A DNA stretch of 46,766 nt, from contig JAILHV010000002.1 of assembly GCA_024695625.1 (NCBI GenBank), positions 1-46,766 of the forward strand, in the 5' to 3' direction. The position numbers and the translations under genes are program-made. Each line of letters begins with the position of its first letter. Positions within the stretch are counted from its first letter, which is position 1. Below, one piece after another: positions 17,180-25,819 of the stretch. Below the pieces are notes generated by a model that worked only from the letters and a program-made list of their open reading frames with translations, was not told the origin of the DNA and did not search any database. This DNA comes from Treponema sp. Lineage in GTDB: Bacteria; Spirochaetota; Spirochaetia; Treponematales; Treponemataceae.

Positions 17180-18235
17180 TCATTCGGTGGGGAATGTAAT
17201 CATTCCCGCATCCTTTATGCTTTCACTGCTTTCTTCATATTGGTCAGGAGAGCCGGATGAATCAGAAGAATTTTTCCTTGCGCGGCTTTCTCTTAAGCCC
17301 TTCTGCGTCCTTACCCTGTCTGCATAGTTAAGTTCGCTGTTCAGGTTTCTAAGGGCATTCTTGATTTTTCCGTCCTGATTCCTCTGGTACACGTCGTCCA
17401 AAAGCCTTTTTGCATCGTCCAGCTTTCCCTGGGACTGTAGAATCATTGCGGCATTGTAGCCAGCCTTGTAGCTGCCCGAAGCTTCATAGTATTCACTGTA
17501 AATCTTAAGGGCTTCTTCCGTGTTTCCGTCTGTGGCAAGCTTGTATGCTTTTTGCAGCGTTTCGTTCTTTTTGTCTTTTATGAGCGAATAGTATTCCCTT
17601 TCCTTGTAGGGCGAGATGTAGCGAGTCATTTCCCTTAAGCTGCTGTCCAGGTCGCTACGCACAAGGCTTATTGGGTCAGGCAAGTCCCTGCGCCTTTCTG
17701 CTTCGTAGCTGGAACCGCTTGCGTTAAAGCGCTTGTAGCCAAGTTCTTTACCTGTGTTTGCATCCAGTATGCTGTAGGTTAGGGTAAAGCTTACACGGCG
17801 GATGTAGTAAACCCTTTCCTTTCCATCGTCGTCTTCGCGTACCCGGTGGTCTATCCTGTCTTCGTAGTGGGTTATACTGCCAGAAACGTATGCATCGCAT
17901 GGCGGTGTGGTTCTGTATCTAAGGGCTTTTTCTGCTTCTACTGGACTTGCTATGCTAAGGTAACCTTCTTTGGAAATTCTTGACTCCAGACCGCGGGTAA
18001 GGTAGTTTACAATCTGGTCCTTGTTCCTTTCCTTGCGGTAGTAGTTGTTTCTGTGCTGCCAGATGTCTGCATTCCAGTTGTCCTGAACCGTAAAGTCCAA
18101 AACCGCAATGGACCTTGCCCCGTTCATGTCCAGCCCAGCCGGCCTTTCAAATTCGCCGGAAACAGTCGTCGTGCATGAAAGGAGCGTTGCAAAGAGGATA
18201 AATGCGCCTAATATAAAAGCTAAAGTCTTTTTCAT
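17180..18235 (-). CDS. Lipoprotein with CsgG/LpoB-like domain and C-terminal TPR-like helices
   Basis: This is a 351-residue lipoprotein: signal MKKTLAFILGAFILFATL followed by lipobox L-L-S-C. Residues about 35-200 read as an alpha/beta domain starting 'ARSIAVLDFTVQDNW' with 'IVNYLTRGLESRISKEGYL', 'DAYVSGSITHYED' and 'SFTLTYSILDANTGKELG'. This arrangement is typical of the CsgG/LpoB/TolB-N-like family of periplasmic 'variable-lipoprotein' domains. Residues 230-310 contain paired helices ('AYKLATDGNTEEALKIYSEYYEASG', 'AGYNAAMILQSQGKLDDAKRLLDDVY') resembling TPRs. It probably works in the periplasm as a scaffold or activator; the partner is unknown. It is transcribed alone and divergently from the cyclase at 18746. 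Confidence 0.65.
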   Translation of the reverse strand: MKKTLAFILGAFILFATLLSCTTTVSGEFERPAGLDMNGARSIAVLDFTVQDNWNADIWQHRNNYYRKERNKDQIVNYLTRGLESRISKEGYLSIASPVEAEKALRYRTTPPCDAYVSGSITHYEDRIDHRVREDDDGKERVYYIRRVSFTLTYSILDANTGKELGYKRFNASGSSYEAERRRDLPDPISLVRSDLDSSLREMTRYISPYKEREYYSLIKDKKNETLQKAYKLATDGNTEEALKIYSEYYEASGSYKAGYNAAMILQSQGKLDDAKRLLDDVYQRNQDGKIKNALRNLNSELNYADRVRTQKGLRESRARKNSSDSSGSPDQYEESSESIKDAGMITFPTE

Positions 18236-18250
18236 ATCAATTTATTAACA

Positions 18251-18279
18251 ATTATATTGGCAATTGGTTAAATGGTCAA
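18251..18279 (-). promoter_or_regulatory. Promoter of the CsgG/LpoB-like lipoprotein gene
   Basis: On the minus strand TTGACC, a 17-nt spacer and a perfect TATAAT end 15 nt before the ATG at 18235. The predicted leader is only about 8-9 nt and carries no Shine-Dalgarno sequence. Confidence 0.65.
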
Positions 18280-18422
18280 ATGCAGACTGGAATGTTGTGC
18301 CGTGGTTTGACTACGCTTGGGCATCTTTTTTTTGCGCATTTGTGTCAGAAATTGAATTTCTTCTGCATATATATAGCCCGAGTTTTTTAGATAGAAATTG
18401 ACTGCACCAAAAAGTCCGGGTT

Positions 18423-18613
18423 CTTAGGCATATCGCGATACGTTGAGCGATATGGCCCTAAGCCGTGCCGGAAAAAGTTGCAGACTATTGTTCCCTTCCT
18501 TTAGAAGAAGTATTGTCTGTTGAAAGGTAAAAAAAAAGACGCGGCAGGCACTGGAGGGGCGCGGTAGCGTTGCCGCAGGCAATGGAGGCGAAAGCCGAAA
18601 CCCCGGAAGCGCC
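18423..18613. repeat. Intergenic palindrome and B-family repeat block
   Basis: The 510-bp divergent gap holds a hairpin with arms CTTAGG-CATATCGC and GCGATATG-(GC)-CCTAAG (18423-18462). A block GGAGGGGCGCGGTAGCG...AATGGAGGCGAAAGCC...CCCCGGAAGCG (about 18551-18613) is the same family as the blocks at 10139, 36957 and, inverted, 23155-23226. The three-hairpin tail is missing here. Nothing codes in this gap. Confidence 0.65.
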
Positions 18614-18710
18614 ACACGAGGGGCATGTATGTTAGCGTAAAAATGCCTGTTGAAAGTGCAAGTGCCGCAAAAAAAGAAGAAAAATTCAGAGGAAATTCAG
18701 AAAAAAATCT

Positions 18711-18739
18711 TTGTAAAAAGCCACTGATTGCATTACAAT
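18711..18739 (+). promoter_or_regulatory. Promoter of the propeller-cyclase gene, predicted leaderless or near-leaderless
   Basis: TTGTAA, a 17-nt spacer, then TACAAT ending 6 nt before the ATG at 18746. The only Shine-Dalgarno-like stretch (GAGG) lies between the -10 box and the ATG, so it would not be in a transcript starting at the usual +1. Confidence 0.6.
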
Positions 18740-18745
18740 AGAGGT

Positions 18746-21700
18746 ATGAAAAAACTCGTGGTATTTGCAGCGGCGGCTTTTGCCTTTTGCATGCAGCTGG
18801 CGTCTCAGTCGTCATTTTTTGACAATTATGTTTACCAGCAGTGGACTTCCTTTGGAGGCCTTACTGGAACGACGGCTACTGATATTGCGCAAACCAACGA
18901 CGGCTTTATTAATATAGGTACATACGAAGGTCTTGTCCGCTTTGACGGAGTGGCTTTTTCCACTATGAGGCGCAGCAAGGACAATGGTCTTACTTTTGCT
19001 TCCGTACGCGTTGTTGTGGAGGATAGTTCAGGAAACCTTTGGATAGGCTCCAACGACGAAGGTGTGCAGCTTTTGCAGCCGGATTTGAATATGACCTTTA
19101 CCACCCAGAACGGTCTTCCCAACAATTCAATCCGGGCGATTGTGGAGGACAAAGACAAGAACGTGTGGGTTGGAACTGCCGGTGGGGTTGTCTACATGTC
19201 CAAGAGCCGCCACCTCTTTAACCCCCAGTTTGAGGCGGGTACGGTTTCCAAGGGCGTTATTTCCACCCAGCTTATTTGCGACAGGGACGGTCGTGTTTGG
19301 CTTACTACGGAGAACGACAAGGGGCTTTTTGTTTTTAAGGACGGCCTTTTCCGTACAATTCCTTCCATGGATAAATTTGGCGACTATGCGGTTACGGATG
19401 TTTGCCAGGACAAGGACGGTAACTTTTGGGTTGGCACGGACAATTCCGGTCTCGTAAAGATTGTCGGAGAAGAGGCCATTGCCGTCCACACAGGCACAAT
19501 TCTGGACAGCATCCCGGTTACTGCTATTTTTCAGGCCCAGGACGGAAATATTTGGTTTGGCACAGAATCAGGTCTTGTGGTCTACAGCGAGGGAAAATTC
19601 CATGTCTGTGACAAGGCAGAAATTCAGAATGCTAAGATAAACAGAATTATCTCTGACCGCGAAGGCAACATCTGGATTGCCACTGACAGAAACGGTGTTG
19701 GCAAAATGACCCGCAGCCGCTTTAAGATGTTCCGCACAGGAGAAACTTCCAATGCCATAGCAGAAGGCAAAGACGGCAGGGTTTGGGTTGGAACAGATTC
19801 CGGTTTGTTCTGCTACGTAGACGGTAAGCAGGAGACCAATGCCCTTACCAAATACACCAAGGACATAAGAATCCGCCACGTTGCCACTGCACAAAACGGT
19901 GACATACTGGTAAGCTGCTACAGAAAGCCCGGACAGTTACGCTACAATCAGGCAAGCGGAAAGATTACCTCTTGGAGCACGGACGAAGGTCTTGCCGGCA
20001 ACAAGGTTAGGGTTGCAATAGAAGGTTCCAAGGGAGAGCTTTATGTTGGTACAACCACCGGCCTTAGCATAATCCACAAGGACGGTAGCATAAAGAATTT
20101 TAAGCAGCTGGACGGTCTTGAAAACGAGTACGTAATGTGCCTCTACCGCGACCCCAACGACGTTGTCTGGATTGGCACGGACGGCGGCGGTGTCTACCTT
20201 ATGCGGGACGAAACACTTTTTGGCTGGATAACGACAAACAACGGCCTTGCGGGTAACGTTGTATTTAAGATTTCGCAGGATAATATGGGCGCATACTGGA
20301 TTTGCTCTGGAAGCGGCATAACCAGGTGCCCCGACTACGACAGCTCAAAGGATGTCCTTCCCGAAAAATTCGAAGTGATTAGGGCAGAGCAGGGGCTTGG
20401 CACGGATTCAGTCTTCCAGCTTTTACAAGACAGGGCTGGCAATGTTTGGATGACGAGCAACTACGGCATTTCTTCCGTTTCCAGCGGAAAGCTTAGCGAA
20501 GTTGCCAAAGGCGTTAGCGACGTGATTGTTCCCAAATACTACAGCAAGAGCGACGGCCTTGATTCCGACGGTCCAACTTCCACCGCAGTAAGCATTTGCG
20601 ACAGGGACGGAAGACTCTGGTTCCCAATGGTGGATGGCGTTGCTGTTTACAATCCGGTAAAGGTTCGCGGCAGCCAGATAAAGCCCCTTGTCTGCATAGA
20701 AAACCTAAGGGTAGACACCGTTGAATACAAGGACTTTGACAATGTCATTGAGTTTAAGCCCGGCACAAAGCGCGTGGACATAAAATACACAGGCCTTAGC
20801 TTTGACGCACCAGAGCGCATCCTGTTCACCCATCAGCTTACAGGTTTTGACGATGATTTTTCCACCCCAAACACGGAGAGGTCAGTTTCCTACACCAACC
20901 TAAAGCCCGGCCGCTACACATTCATGGTTTCTGCAATAAACGGAGACGGAATCATGTCCGACAAGGCAGAGACCATGCTCTTTTTGCAAAAACCCTACAT
21001 CTGGCAAACGGAATGGTTCTGGATTGTCTGCACAGTTTTGTTCCTTGCGGCTGTCATTACAATTTTCTACCTAAAAGAAAGGGCAGTAACCCTGGAGAAC
21101 ATAAGGCTTGAAGGCCTTGTTAAAGAACGCACAAAAGAGCTTGCCGTGGAAAAGGAAAAGTCAGACCAGCTTCTGCACGCAATCCTTCCCGACAAGATTG
21201 CAAAGGAACTCAAGGACAGCGTCCGCGCCATAGGTGAAAGCTTTGCAGACGTTACCATGCTTTTTTCCGACATAGTAAGCTTTACCAAGACTTCCAGCGA
21301 GCACACCGCCGCAGAAATTGTATACGCACTGAACGACCTCTTTAGCCGCTTCGATGAAAGGGCTAAGCGCATGGGGGTAGAAAAAATAAAGACCATCGGA
21401 GACGCATACATGGCTGGCTGCGGACTTCCTTCACTTAACGAAGACCACGCACGTATAATGGTAGAATTTGCCAAGGGCATGTACCAAGACCTCAGGGACT
21501 ACAACGCTAGCGCAAAGATAAAGTTCAACATAAGGATAGGCCTTAACCGTGGGCCTGTTAGCGCAGGTGTCATTGGCAAGACCAAATTCATCTACGACGT
21601 GTGGGGCAACACCGTCAACGTTGCAAGCCGCATGGAGTCTGCCTGTTCCCCTGGAGGAATAAGGGTTTCCGCCGCGGTATACGAAAGGCTCAAGGACACG

Positions 21701-21790
21701 GACATAAAATTCTCAGGTCCAATCGAATGCGACATAAAGGGCAAGGGGCTTATGACCACCTACGACGTTATTATGGGAGAAGACGAATGA
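18746..21790 (+). CDS. Adenylate cyclase with two-component-regulator-type propeller sensor and Y_Y_Y domain
   Basis: This 1014-residue membrane enzyme has a signal peptide or anchor (MKKLVVFAAAAFAFCMQLAS). Residues about 25-650 hold some fourteen propeller blades of the Reg_prop type ('DNGLTFASVRVVVEDSSGNLWIG', 'NGLPNNSIRAIVEDKDKNVWVG'), built for periplasmic ligand sensing. A Y_Y_Y-type beta domain follows ('FDDDFSTPNTERSVSYTNLKPGRYTFMV'), then one TM (about 757-777), a coiled coil and the class III cyclase domain. 'LFSDIVSFTK' and 'IGDAYMAG' supply metal aspartates; Lys in 'VEKIKTIGD' and Asp in 'IYDVWGNTVN' predict ATP rather than GTP. The usual hybrid histidine kinase output is replaced by a cyclase. 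The start is ATG 18746. It overlaps the next gene by ATGA. Confidence 0.85.
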   Translation: MKKLVVFAAAAFAFCMQLASQSSFFDNYVYQQWTSFGGLTGTTATDIAQTNDGFINIGTYEGLVRFDGVAFSTMRRSKDNGLTFASVRVVVEDSSGNLWIGSNDEGVQLLQPDLNMTFTTQNGLPNNSIRAIVEDKDKNVWVGTAGGVVYMSKSRHLFNPQFEAGTVSKGVISTQLICDRDGRVWLTTENDKGLFVFKDGLFRTIPSMDKFGDYAVTDVCQDKDGNFWVGTDNSGLVKIVGEEAIAVHTGTILDSIPVTAIFQAQDGNIWFGTESGLVVYSEGKFHVCDKAEIQNAKINRIISDREGNIWIATDRNGVGKMTRSRFKMFRTGETSNAIAEGKDGRVWVGTDSGLFCYVDGKQETNALTKYTKDIRIRHVATAQNGDILVSCYRKPGQLRYNQASGKITSWSTDEGLAGNKVRVAIEGSKGELYVGTTTGLSIIHKDGSIKNFKQLDGLENEYVMCLYRDPNDVVWIGTDGGGVYLMRDETLFGWITTNNGLAGNVVFKISQDNMGAYWICSGSGITRCPDYDSSKDVLPEKFEVIRAEQGLGTDSVFQLLQDRAGNVWMTSNYGISSVSSGKLSEVAKGVSDVIVPKYYSKSDGLDSDGPTSTAVSICDRDGRLWFPMVDGVAVYNPVKVRGSQIKPLVCIENLRVDTVEYKDFDNVIEFKPGTKRVDIKYTGLSFDAPERILFTHQLTGFDDDFSTPNTERSVSYTNLKPGRYTFMVSAINGDGIMSDKAETMLFLQKPYIWQTEWFWIVCTVLFLAAVITIFYLKERAVTLENIRLEGLVKERTKELAVEKEKSDQLLHAILPDKIAKELKDSVRAIGESFADVTMLFSDIVSFTKTSSEHTAAEIVYALNDLFSRFDERAKRMGVEKIKTIGDAYMAGCGLPSLNEDHARIMVEFAKGMYQDLRDYNASAKIKFNIRIGLNRGPVSAGVIGKTKFIYDVWGNTVNVASRMESACSPGGIRVSAAVYERLKDTDIKFSGPIECDIKGKGLMTTYDVIMGEDE

Positions 21791-22977
21791 AAACTAAGAT
21801 AGTTGCCGTTGGCGCTCTTTTTGCGCTGCTTCTTTCCGGCTGCAAGAAGGTGGAAGAAAAACCCACAGTAAAAGTTGGCCTGCTCTATTCGCTTACCGGT
21901 GCAATGGCCCAGAGCGAGATCCCTGTTTGCGACATTGAGCGCATGGCCATAGACGAAATAAATTCATCGGGCGGAGTTCTTGGCCACACAATAGAAGTGG
22001 TTCAGCTGGACGGAGAAAGCAAGCCCCAGCGCTTTGCAGAACTGGCGCGCAAAATGCTAACGGAAGACAAGGTTGCCACCATATTCGGCTGCTGGACATC
22101 TGCATCCCGCAAGGAAGTAAAAGCCGTTGTGGAAGAAGAGGACATCTTTGGCCTGCTCTGGTATCCGCTCCAGTACGAAGGCCTAGAAGCAAGCCCCAAC
22201 ATCATGTACATGGGTGCCGCTCCAAACCAGCAGGTTATTCCAGCCGTAGACTACTGCCAAAGGAATTTTGGCAAAAGGGTTTTCCTCATCGGCTCCGACT
22301 ACATATTCCCCAGAACCACAGGCGAAATGGTAAAAGCCTACCTTTCCCACATAAAAGGCAAGTGCGTGGGCGAACGCTACGTAGACATGGAATGCGAGGA
22401 CTTTAGCGACGTTATAAAACAGATAAAGGCATCCAAACCCAGCGTAATATTGAACACACTCAACGGAAGCTCAAACAAAGCCTTCTTTGCCCAACTAAAA
22501 GAAGCCGGCATTGGCGCAAACAAAATCCCCGTAATGAGTTTCTCCGTCTCAGAAAGCGAAGTTAGCTACATAGGCGCAGACTTGCTCGAAGGGCATTACG
22601 TTTCCTGGAGCTACCTGCAAACAATATCATCCTTCCACAACCACCTTTTTGTCTCCCGCTTCAAAAAACGCTTTGGCCAAGACAGGGTAATCGGAGACCC
22701 CATGGAAGCTGCCTACATATCGGTCTATTTGTGGGCGGCTGCATGTGAAAAGGCTGGAACCTTTAACGTAGAAGACGTGCGCATGGCAGCAAAGGGACTT
22801 TCTTTTGACGCACCGGAGGGCACTGTTACAATAGACGGAGAAAACCAGCACCTTAAAAAACAGGTCCGCGTTGGCCGGGTAAACGCAAAGGGGCTCATAG
22901 ACGAAGTCTGGCGCGGCGACAACCTTGTAAAACCAGACCCCTATCTTAGCACCTACATCTGGGCAAAGGGACTTTAG
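21787..22977 (+). CDS. Orphan UrtA/AmiC-like periplasmic binding lipoprotein
   Basis: This is a 396-residue lipoprotein: MKTKIVAVGALFALLLSGC with lipobox L-S-G-C. The rest is a type I periplasmic binding protein of the urea/short-chain amide branch: 'VKVGLLYSLTGAMAQSEIPV', 'INSSGGVLGHTIEVVQLDGES', 'IFGCWTSASRKEVKAVVEE', 'LLWYPLQYEG', 'YMGAAPNQQVIPAVDYC', 'VFLIGSDYIFPRTTGEM'. In UrtA these segments hold urea, and in AmiC they hold amides. No permease or ATPase genes of an Urt system are present. Instead the gene is fused by an ATGA overlap to the propeller-cyclase. A sensory role feeding the cyclase is a reasonable inference. The ORF track start at 21601 is inside the cyclase gene and is rejected. 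Confidence 0.85.
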   Translation: MKTKIVAVGALFALLLSGCKKVEEKPTVKVGLLYSLTGAMAQSEIPVCDIERMAIDEINSSGGVLGHTIEVVQLDGESKPQRFAELARKMLTEDKVATIFGCWTSASRKEVKAVVEEEDIFGLLWYPLQYEGLEASPNIMYMGAAPNQQVIPAVDYCQRNFGKRVFLIGSDYIFPRTTGEMVKAYLSHIKGKCVGERYVDMECEDFSDVIKQIKASKPSVILNTLNGSSNKAFFAQLKEAGIGANKIPVMSFSVSESEVSYIGADLLEGHYVSWSYLQTISSFHNHLFVSRFKKRFGQDRVIGDPMEAAYISVYLWAAACEKAGTFNVEDVRMAAKGLSFDAPEGTVTIDGENQHLKKQVRVGRVNAKGLIDEVWRGDNLVKPDPYLSTYIWAKGL

Positions 22978-23059
22978 TTTTTTAATATTCTTCTTGCGGC
23001 GCTTTTTTATGCAGAACATTCGCGTCTTCAAAGAACATCTTGCCATTTTTCATTGCAAA

Positions 23060-23620
23060 CCGATAGCACCCGGTTCCTGAGGCTCTCGAAGGACCGCTAA
23101 AACCAGCCGCCACTTTCCCGTCATCAAAAATGGCAAGGAGGCCATTTTTAAGGGGCTTTCCGGGGTTCCGGCCTTCGCCTCCATTGCCTGCGGCAACCCG
23201 CCTGCGGCGGGCCCCTCCAATCCCTGCCGTGCTTCAATATGCAACCTACCCTCATCCCCAGTAAAGAAAACCGTCGCCGAATTCCGGTCCCTGAGGCTCT
23301 CGAAGGGCCGTGTAAAATTGCCCCCCCACTCATACATGGCTTAGTATTGCTTGGCAGAAAGAATACCGTTCCCTGAGCCTGCCTTAAAAAAAATCCCTCC
23401 ATGGATTTTTTTAAGGAACGTAGATTCGCTCCGCAAATCTACGAGTTGCTAACTCGCCATCCATGGCTTGGCATTGCTTGGCAAGTAAAAAAAAACGTTC
23501 CCAGAGCTTGTCGAAGGGAACCTTACAAAAAAAAAGCATTCTTTAAACATCAAACTTCGGACTCTGAGCTGGTTTTCCCCCTCCAAGACCGGGGTCCAAG
23601 GGAACTCCCTTGAAAAATCA
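23060..23620. repeat. Large intergenic repeat cluster with several palindrome families
   Basis: The 711-bp gap contains no credible gene. It holds GGTTCCTGAGGCTCTCGAAGGACC-type palindromes (23070, 23288, 23500); AAAAATGGC-AAGGAG-GCCATTTTT (23126-23149); an inverted B-family block (23155-23226); and a triple-hairpin copy. In that copy H1 is CCTTAAAAAAAATCC-CTCCAT-GGATTTTTTTAAGG (23382-23416), H2 is CGTAGATT...AAATCTACG (23419-23443) and H3 is GCC-ATCCAT-GGC (23456-23467). An inverted partial copy of the 3103-3190 repeat lies at 23550-23615. These units appear to insert next to or into one another. Confidence 0.75.
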
Positions 23621-23688
23621 GAAAAATAAGAAAACATTTGAAGTTTTTATCTTTTGATGTTAAACTTTCACTTATAGGAGTTTACTCA

Positions 23689-24780
23689 ATGTCCAAGTTA
23701 AAAGAATATGAATGTCCCGCTTGCGGCGGCATGATGGAATTTAACGTAGCAACCCAAAAACTTAGGTGCCCCTACTGTGCCACGGAAATAGCAGCTGACG
23801 CACTCGAAACAGAAGAAGACGGAAGCAGTGCGGAAGGCGGGGGTTCTGCCCAAGACTCTTCTGCAGCATATTCCGGCAATTATACACAGGAAGAACTTGA
23901 GCATCTTAGGGTGTATTCCTGCAATTCATGCGGAGCAGAAATCGTTGCGGATGAAAATACAGCCGCAAGCAAATGCCCCTACTGCGGAAACAACGTCGTA
24001 ATGACCGGCCAGTTTTCCGGCGGAAAAAAGCCCGACGGTGTAATTCCCTTTAAGATTACAAAAGAACAGGCCCAGAATATCTACAAGGAACACATAAAGA
24101 CCCGCTGGCTTGCCCCAAAAATCTTTAAGGACAACAGAAAGATAGACGAGATAAAGGGCGTATACGTCCCCTTCTACCTTGTAAGCGGAACTGCCTATTC
24201 CCATGTCCAGGGTAAGGGTTACCGCAACGGCCGCAGCTGGTCAGACTCCCAATACAATTATACGGAAACCCAGGAATACGACCTGGACCGCGACATAAAC
24301 CTGCCCATAAAAGACCTTCCTTCAATCTGCACGGACAAGGCCAACAGCGTCCTTATGGAATCCATAGAACCCTTTGACGCGAATGGACTAAAGCCCTACG
24401 CAGGAGGCTTCCTGGCAGGATTCTCTGCAGAAAAATACAAGGAAAGCTATGTCCAGCAGTGCCTCAAGCAAGCAGAAGAGCGCATGGCAACTTCTGCCTA
24501 TGAGTCGGTTGTTTCTTCAATCAACGAATATTCTTCAAAGAACATTACAAGCCATTCGGAAAAGATAAACGGCCTTAGCCACAAGTACTGCCTGCTGCCG
24601 GTCTGGTTTTTTACAGAACGCTATGCAGACAAGGCCTGGAACGTCGTTATAAACGGCCAAACAGGAAAGGTTGCCGGTATCCTTCCCGAAGACAAAAAGA
24701 AATTCATTCTTTCTGTTCTTATAAAGGCTGTGATAATCGGTGCGGTTGCCTATGCCGTAAAATTCTTTCTTAAATTCTAG
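23689..24780 (+). CDS. Double zinc-ribbon protein with C-terminal membrane anchor
   Basis: This is a 363-residue protein. Two zinc ribbons lie near the N-terminus: 'YECPACGGMMEF'...'LRCPYCATEI' (residues about 7-36) and 'YSCNSCGAEIVADENTAASK'...'CPYCGNNV' (about 84-105). The remainder includes 'GVIPFKITKEQAQNIYKEHI', 'IKGVYVPFYLVSG' and 'KYCLLPVWFFTERY', the pattern of the TFIIB-type zinc-ribbon proteins seen in many Firmicutes and spirochaetes. One TM segment lies at the C-terminus ('FILSVLIKAVIIGAVAYAV'). The function is unknown; it has no link to transcription initiation beyond the zinc fold. The true start is ATG 23689, with TAGGAG 8 nt upstream. The TPM gene follows after 29 nt and may form an operon with it. 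Confidence 0.75.
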   Translation: MSKLKEYECPACGGMMEFNVATQKLRCPYCATEIAADALETEEDGSSAEGGGSAQDSSAAYSGNYTQEELEHLRVYSCNSCGAEIVADENTAASKCPYCGNNVVMTGQFSGGKKPDGVIPFKITKEQAQNIYKEHIKTRWLAPKIFKDNRKIDEIKGVYVPFYLVSGTAYSHVQGKGYRNGRSWSDSQYNYTETQEYDLDRDINLPIKDLPSICTDKANSVLMESIEPFDANGLKPYAGGFLAGFSAEKYKESYVQQCLKQAEERMATSAYESVVSSINEYSSKNITSHSEKINGLSHKYCLLPVWFFTERYADKAWNVVINGQTGKVAGILPEDKKKFILSVLIKAVIIGAVAYAVKFFLKF

Positions 24781-24809
24781 CATAAGATGCTATACCGGAG
24801 AATTCAATT

Positions 24810-25709
24810 ATGAAGAAATTTTTTAACATACTTTGCGTATTGTTTTTTGCCTCCTTTGCCCTGCTGCCTCTTTCTGCACAGTCGGAAGATGGCGGCATAG
24901 TTGAAGTGACGCAGAATGAAGGAACTGGCAACGGCTCTGGCGGCATGGCTTCTTCAAAGGCCCTTGTCGTGGACGATGCAGGGCTTCTTTCGCCATCTCA
25001 GGCCGAAGCTTTGCAGCAGAAACTTGCCTCTGTAAGCACCCGCTACAATTGCGATGTAGTTTTGGTAACAAAGGCGGACATTGCAGGTACAAACGTTACG
25101 GCCTATGCAGACGACTATTTTGACAACAATTCCTACGGCCAGGGTTCTGAGAATGAAGGAATCCTCTTTCTCATTACAATGGCTGAACGCGAATGGGCCA
25201 TTTCCACCAGCGGCCATGACACGATTACGATTTTTTCTGACTGGCGGCAGGAGCAGATAAGCGGAAAAATGCTTCCCTTCCTAAAGTCCGGCGACTATGC
25301 AGGCGCATTCAATGCCTATGCCCAGAGCTGCGAATACTATCTCTCTCGGGGAGTCCCTTCCGACGAGACTCTTACAAATGAAGAAAACGGCTATGCAGAC
25401 GAAAGCGAAGAAAAAGGCCCTTTGGATCCTGTCTGGGGCTTCATTTCAGGTCTTATTGGCTTGATTTCTTCATGGCTTGGAACTTCGGCCAAGAGAAGCA
25501 AATACCGCACTGTCTTTGAAAAGACAACTGCATCAGGCTACGAGCGTCTTGCAGCTTCCTCCGGCAACAATGCTGACCGCTTCGTCCGTACCTTTACCAC
25601 AAGAACAGCCCGGCCAACAGAACGTACAGTCTCAAGCGGCTATTCCCACTCATCTACCCACACAAGCTCATCCGGCCACACCCACGGCGGCAGCCACGGC
25701 TCCTTCTAA
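24810..25709 (+). CDS. TPM-domain (YgcG-like) secreted protein with Ser/His-rich tail
   Basis: This 299-residue protein has signal peptide MKKFFNILCVLFFASFALLP ending near LSAQ. Residues about 50-180 match the TPM domain: 'ALVVDDAGLLSPSQAEALQQ', 'YNCDVVLVTKADIAGTNVTA', 'YADDYFDNNSYGQGSENEGI', 'FLITMAEREWAISTSGHD'. A hydrophobic segment follows near 215 ('WGFISGLIGLISSWLG'), so the domain faces the periplasm and the tail may be cytoplasmic. The tail ends in Ser/His/Gly repeats ('SHSSTHTSSSGHTHGGSHGSF'), possibly metal-binding, in place of the usual 'GGGASGSW' end. TPM proteins have been linked to membrane-protein or photosystem maintenance; its role here is unknown. Confidence 0.8.
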   Translation: MKKFFNILCVLFFASFALLPLSAQSEDGGIVEVTQNEGTGNGSGGMASSKALVVDDAGLLSPSQAEALQQKLASVSTRYNCDVVLVTKADIAGTNVTAYADDYFDNNSYGQGSENEGILFLITMAEREWAISTSGHDTITIFSDWRQEQISGKMLPFLKSGDYAGAFNAYAQSCEYYLSRGVPSDETLTNEENGYADESEEKGPLDPVWGFISGLIGLISSWLGTSAKRSKYRTVFEKTTASGYERLAASSGNNADRFVRTFTTRTARPTERTVSSGYSHSSTHTSSSGHTHGGSHGSF

Positions 25710-25729
25710 AACAATTATTTATCACCCCG

Positions 25730-25769
25730 TCTTCCCCGCAACAACCCCAAAGCTGCCGGGAAGATTTTT
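25730..25769 (+). terminator. Rho-independent terminator after the TPM gene
   Basis: TCTTCCC (25730-25736) pairs with GGGAAGA (25758-25764) and is followed by TTTTT. An alternative pairing ACCCCAAA/TTTGGGGT in the same stretch competes with it. It ends 13 nt before the first cassette boundary of cluster 2. Confidence 0.5.
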
Positions 25770-25781
25770 GGGGTAAAATAT

Positions 25782-25808
25782 GTTATGTGGACGCCCGCAC
25801 TGGGGTGC
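25782..25808 (+). other. Left boundary of cassette cluster 2 (R' box and cassette leader)
   Basis: G/TTATGTGGACGCCCGCACTG followed by GGGTGC, with the crossover expected between 25782 and 25783. No matching left boxes precede it, so this too looks like insertion at a secondary site, here just behind a terminator. The ATG inside the R' box opens a 12-codon mini-ORF (MWTPALGCEVKK) whose stop overlaps the next start as ATGA. Confidence 0.6.
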
Positions 25809-25819
25809 GAGGTTAAGAA

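Noticed and set aside
25741-25790. Possible attI site of an integron at the start of cluster 2
   Set aside because: No integrase gene is adjacent or divergent; the hairpins are better explained as the terminator of the TPM gene.
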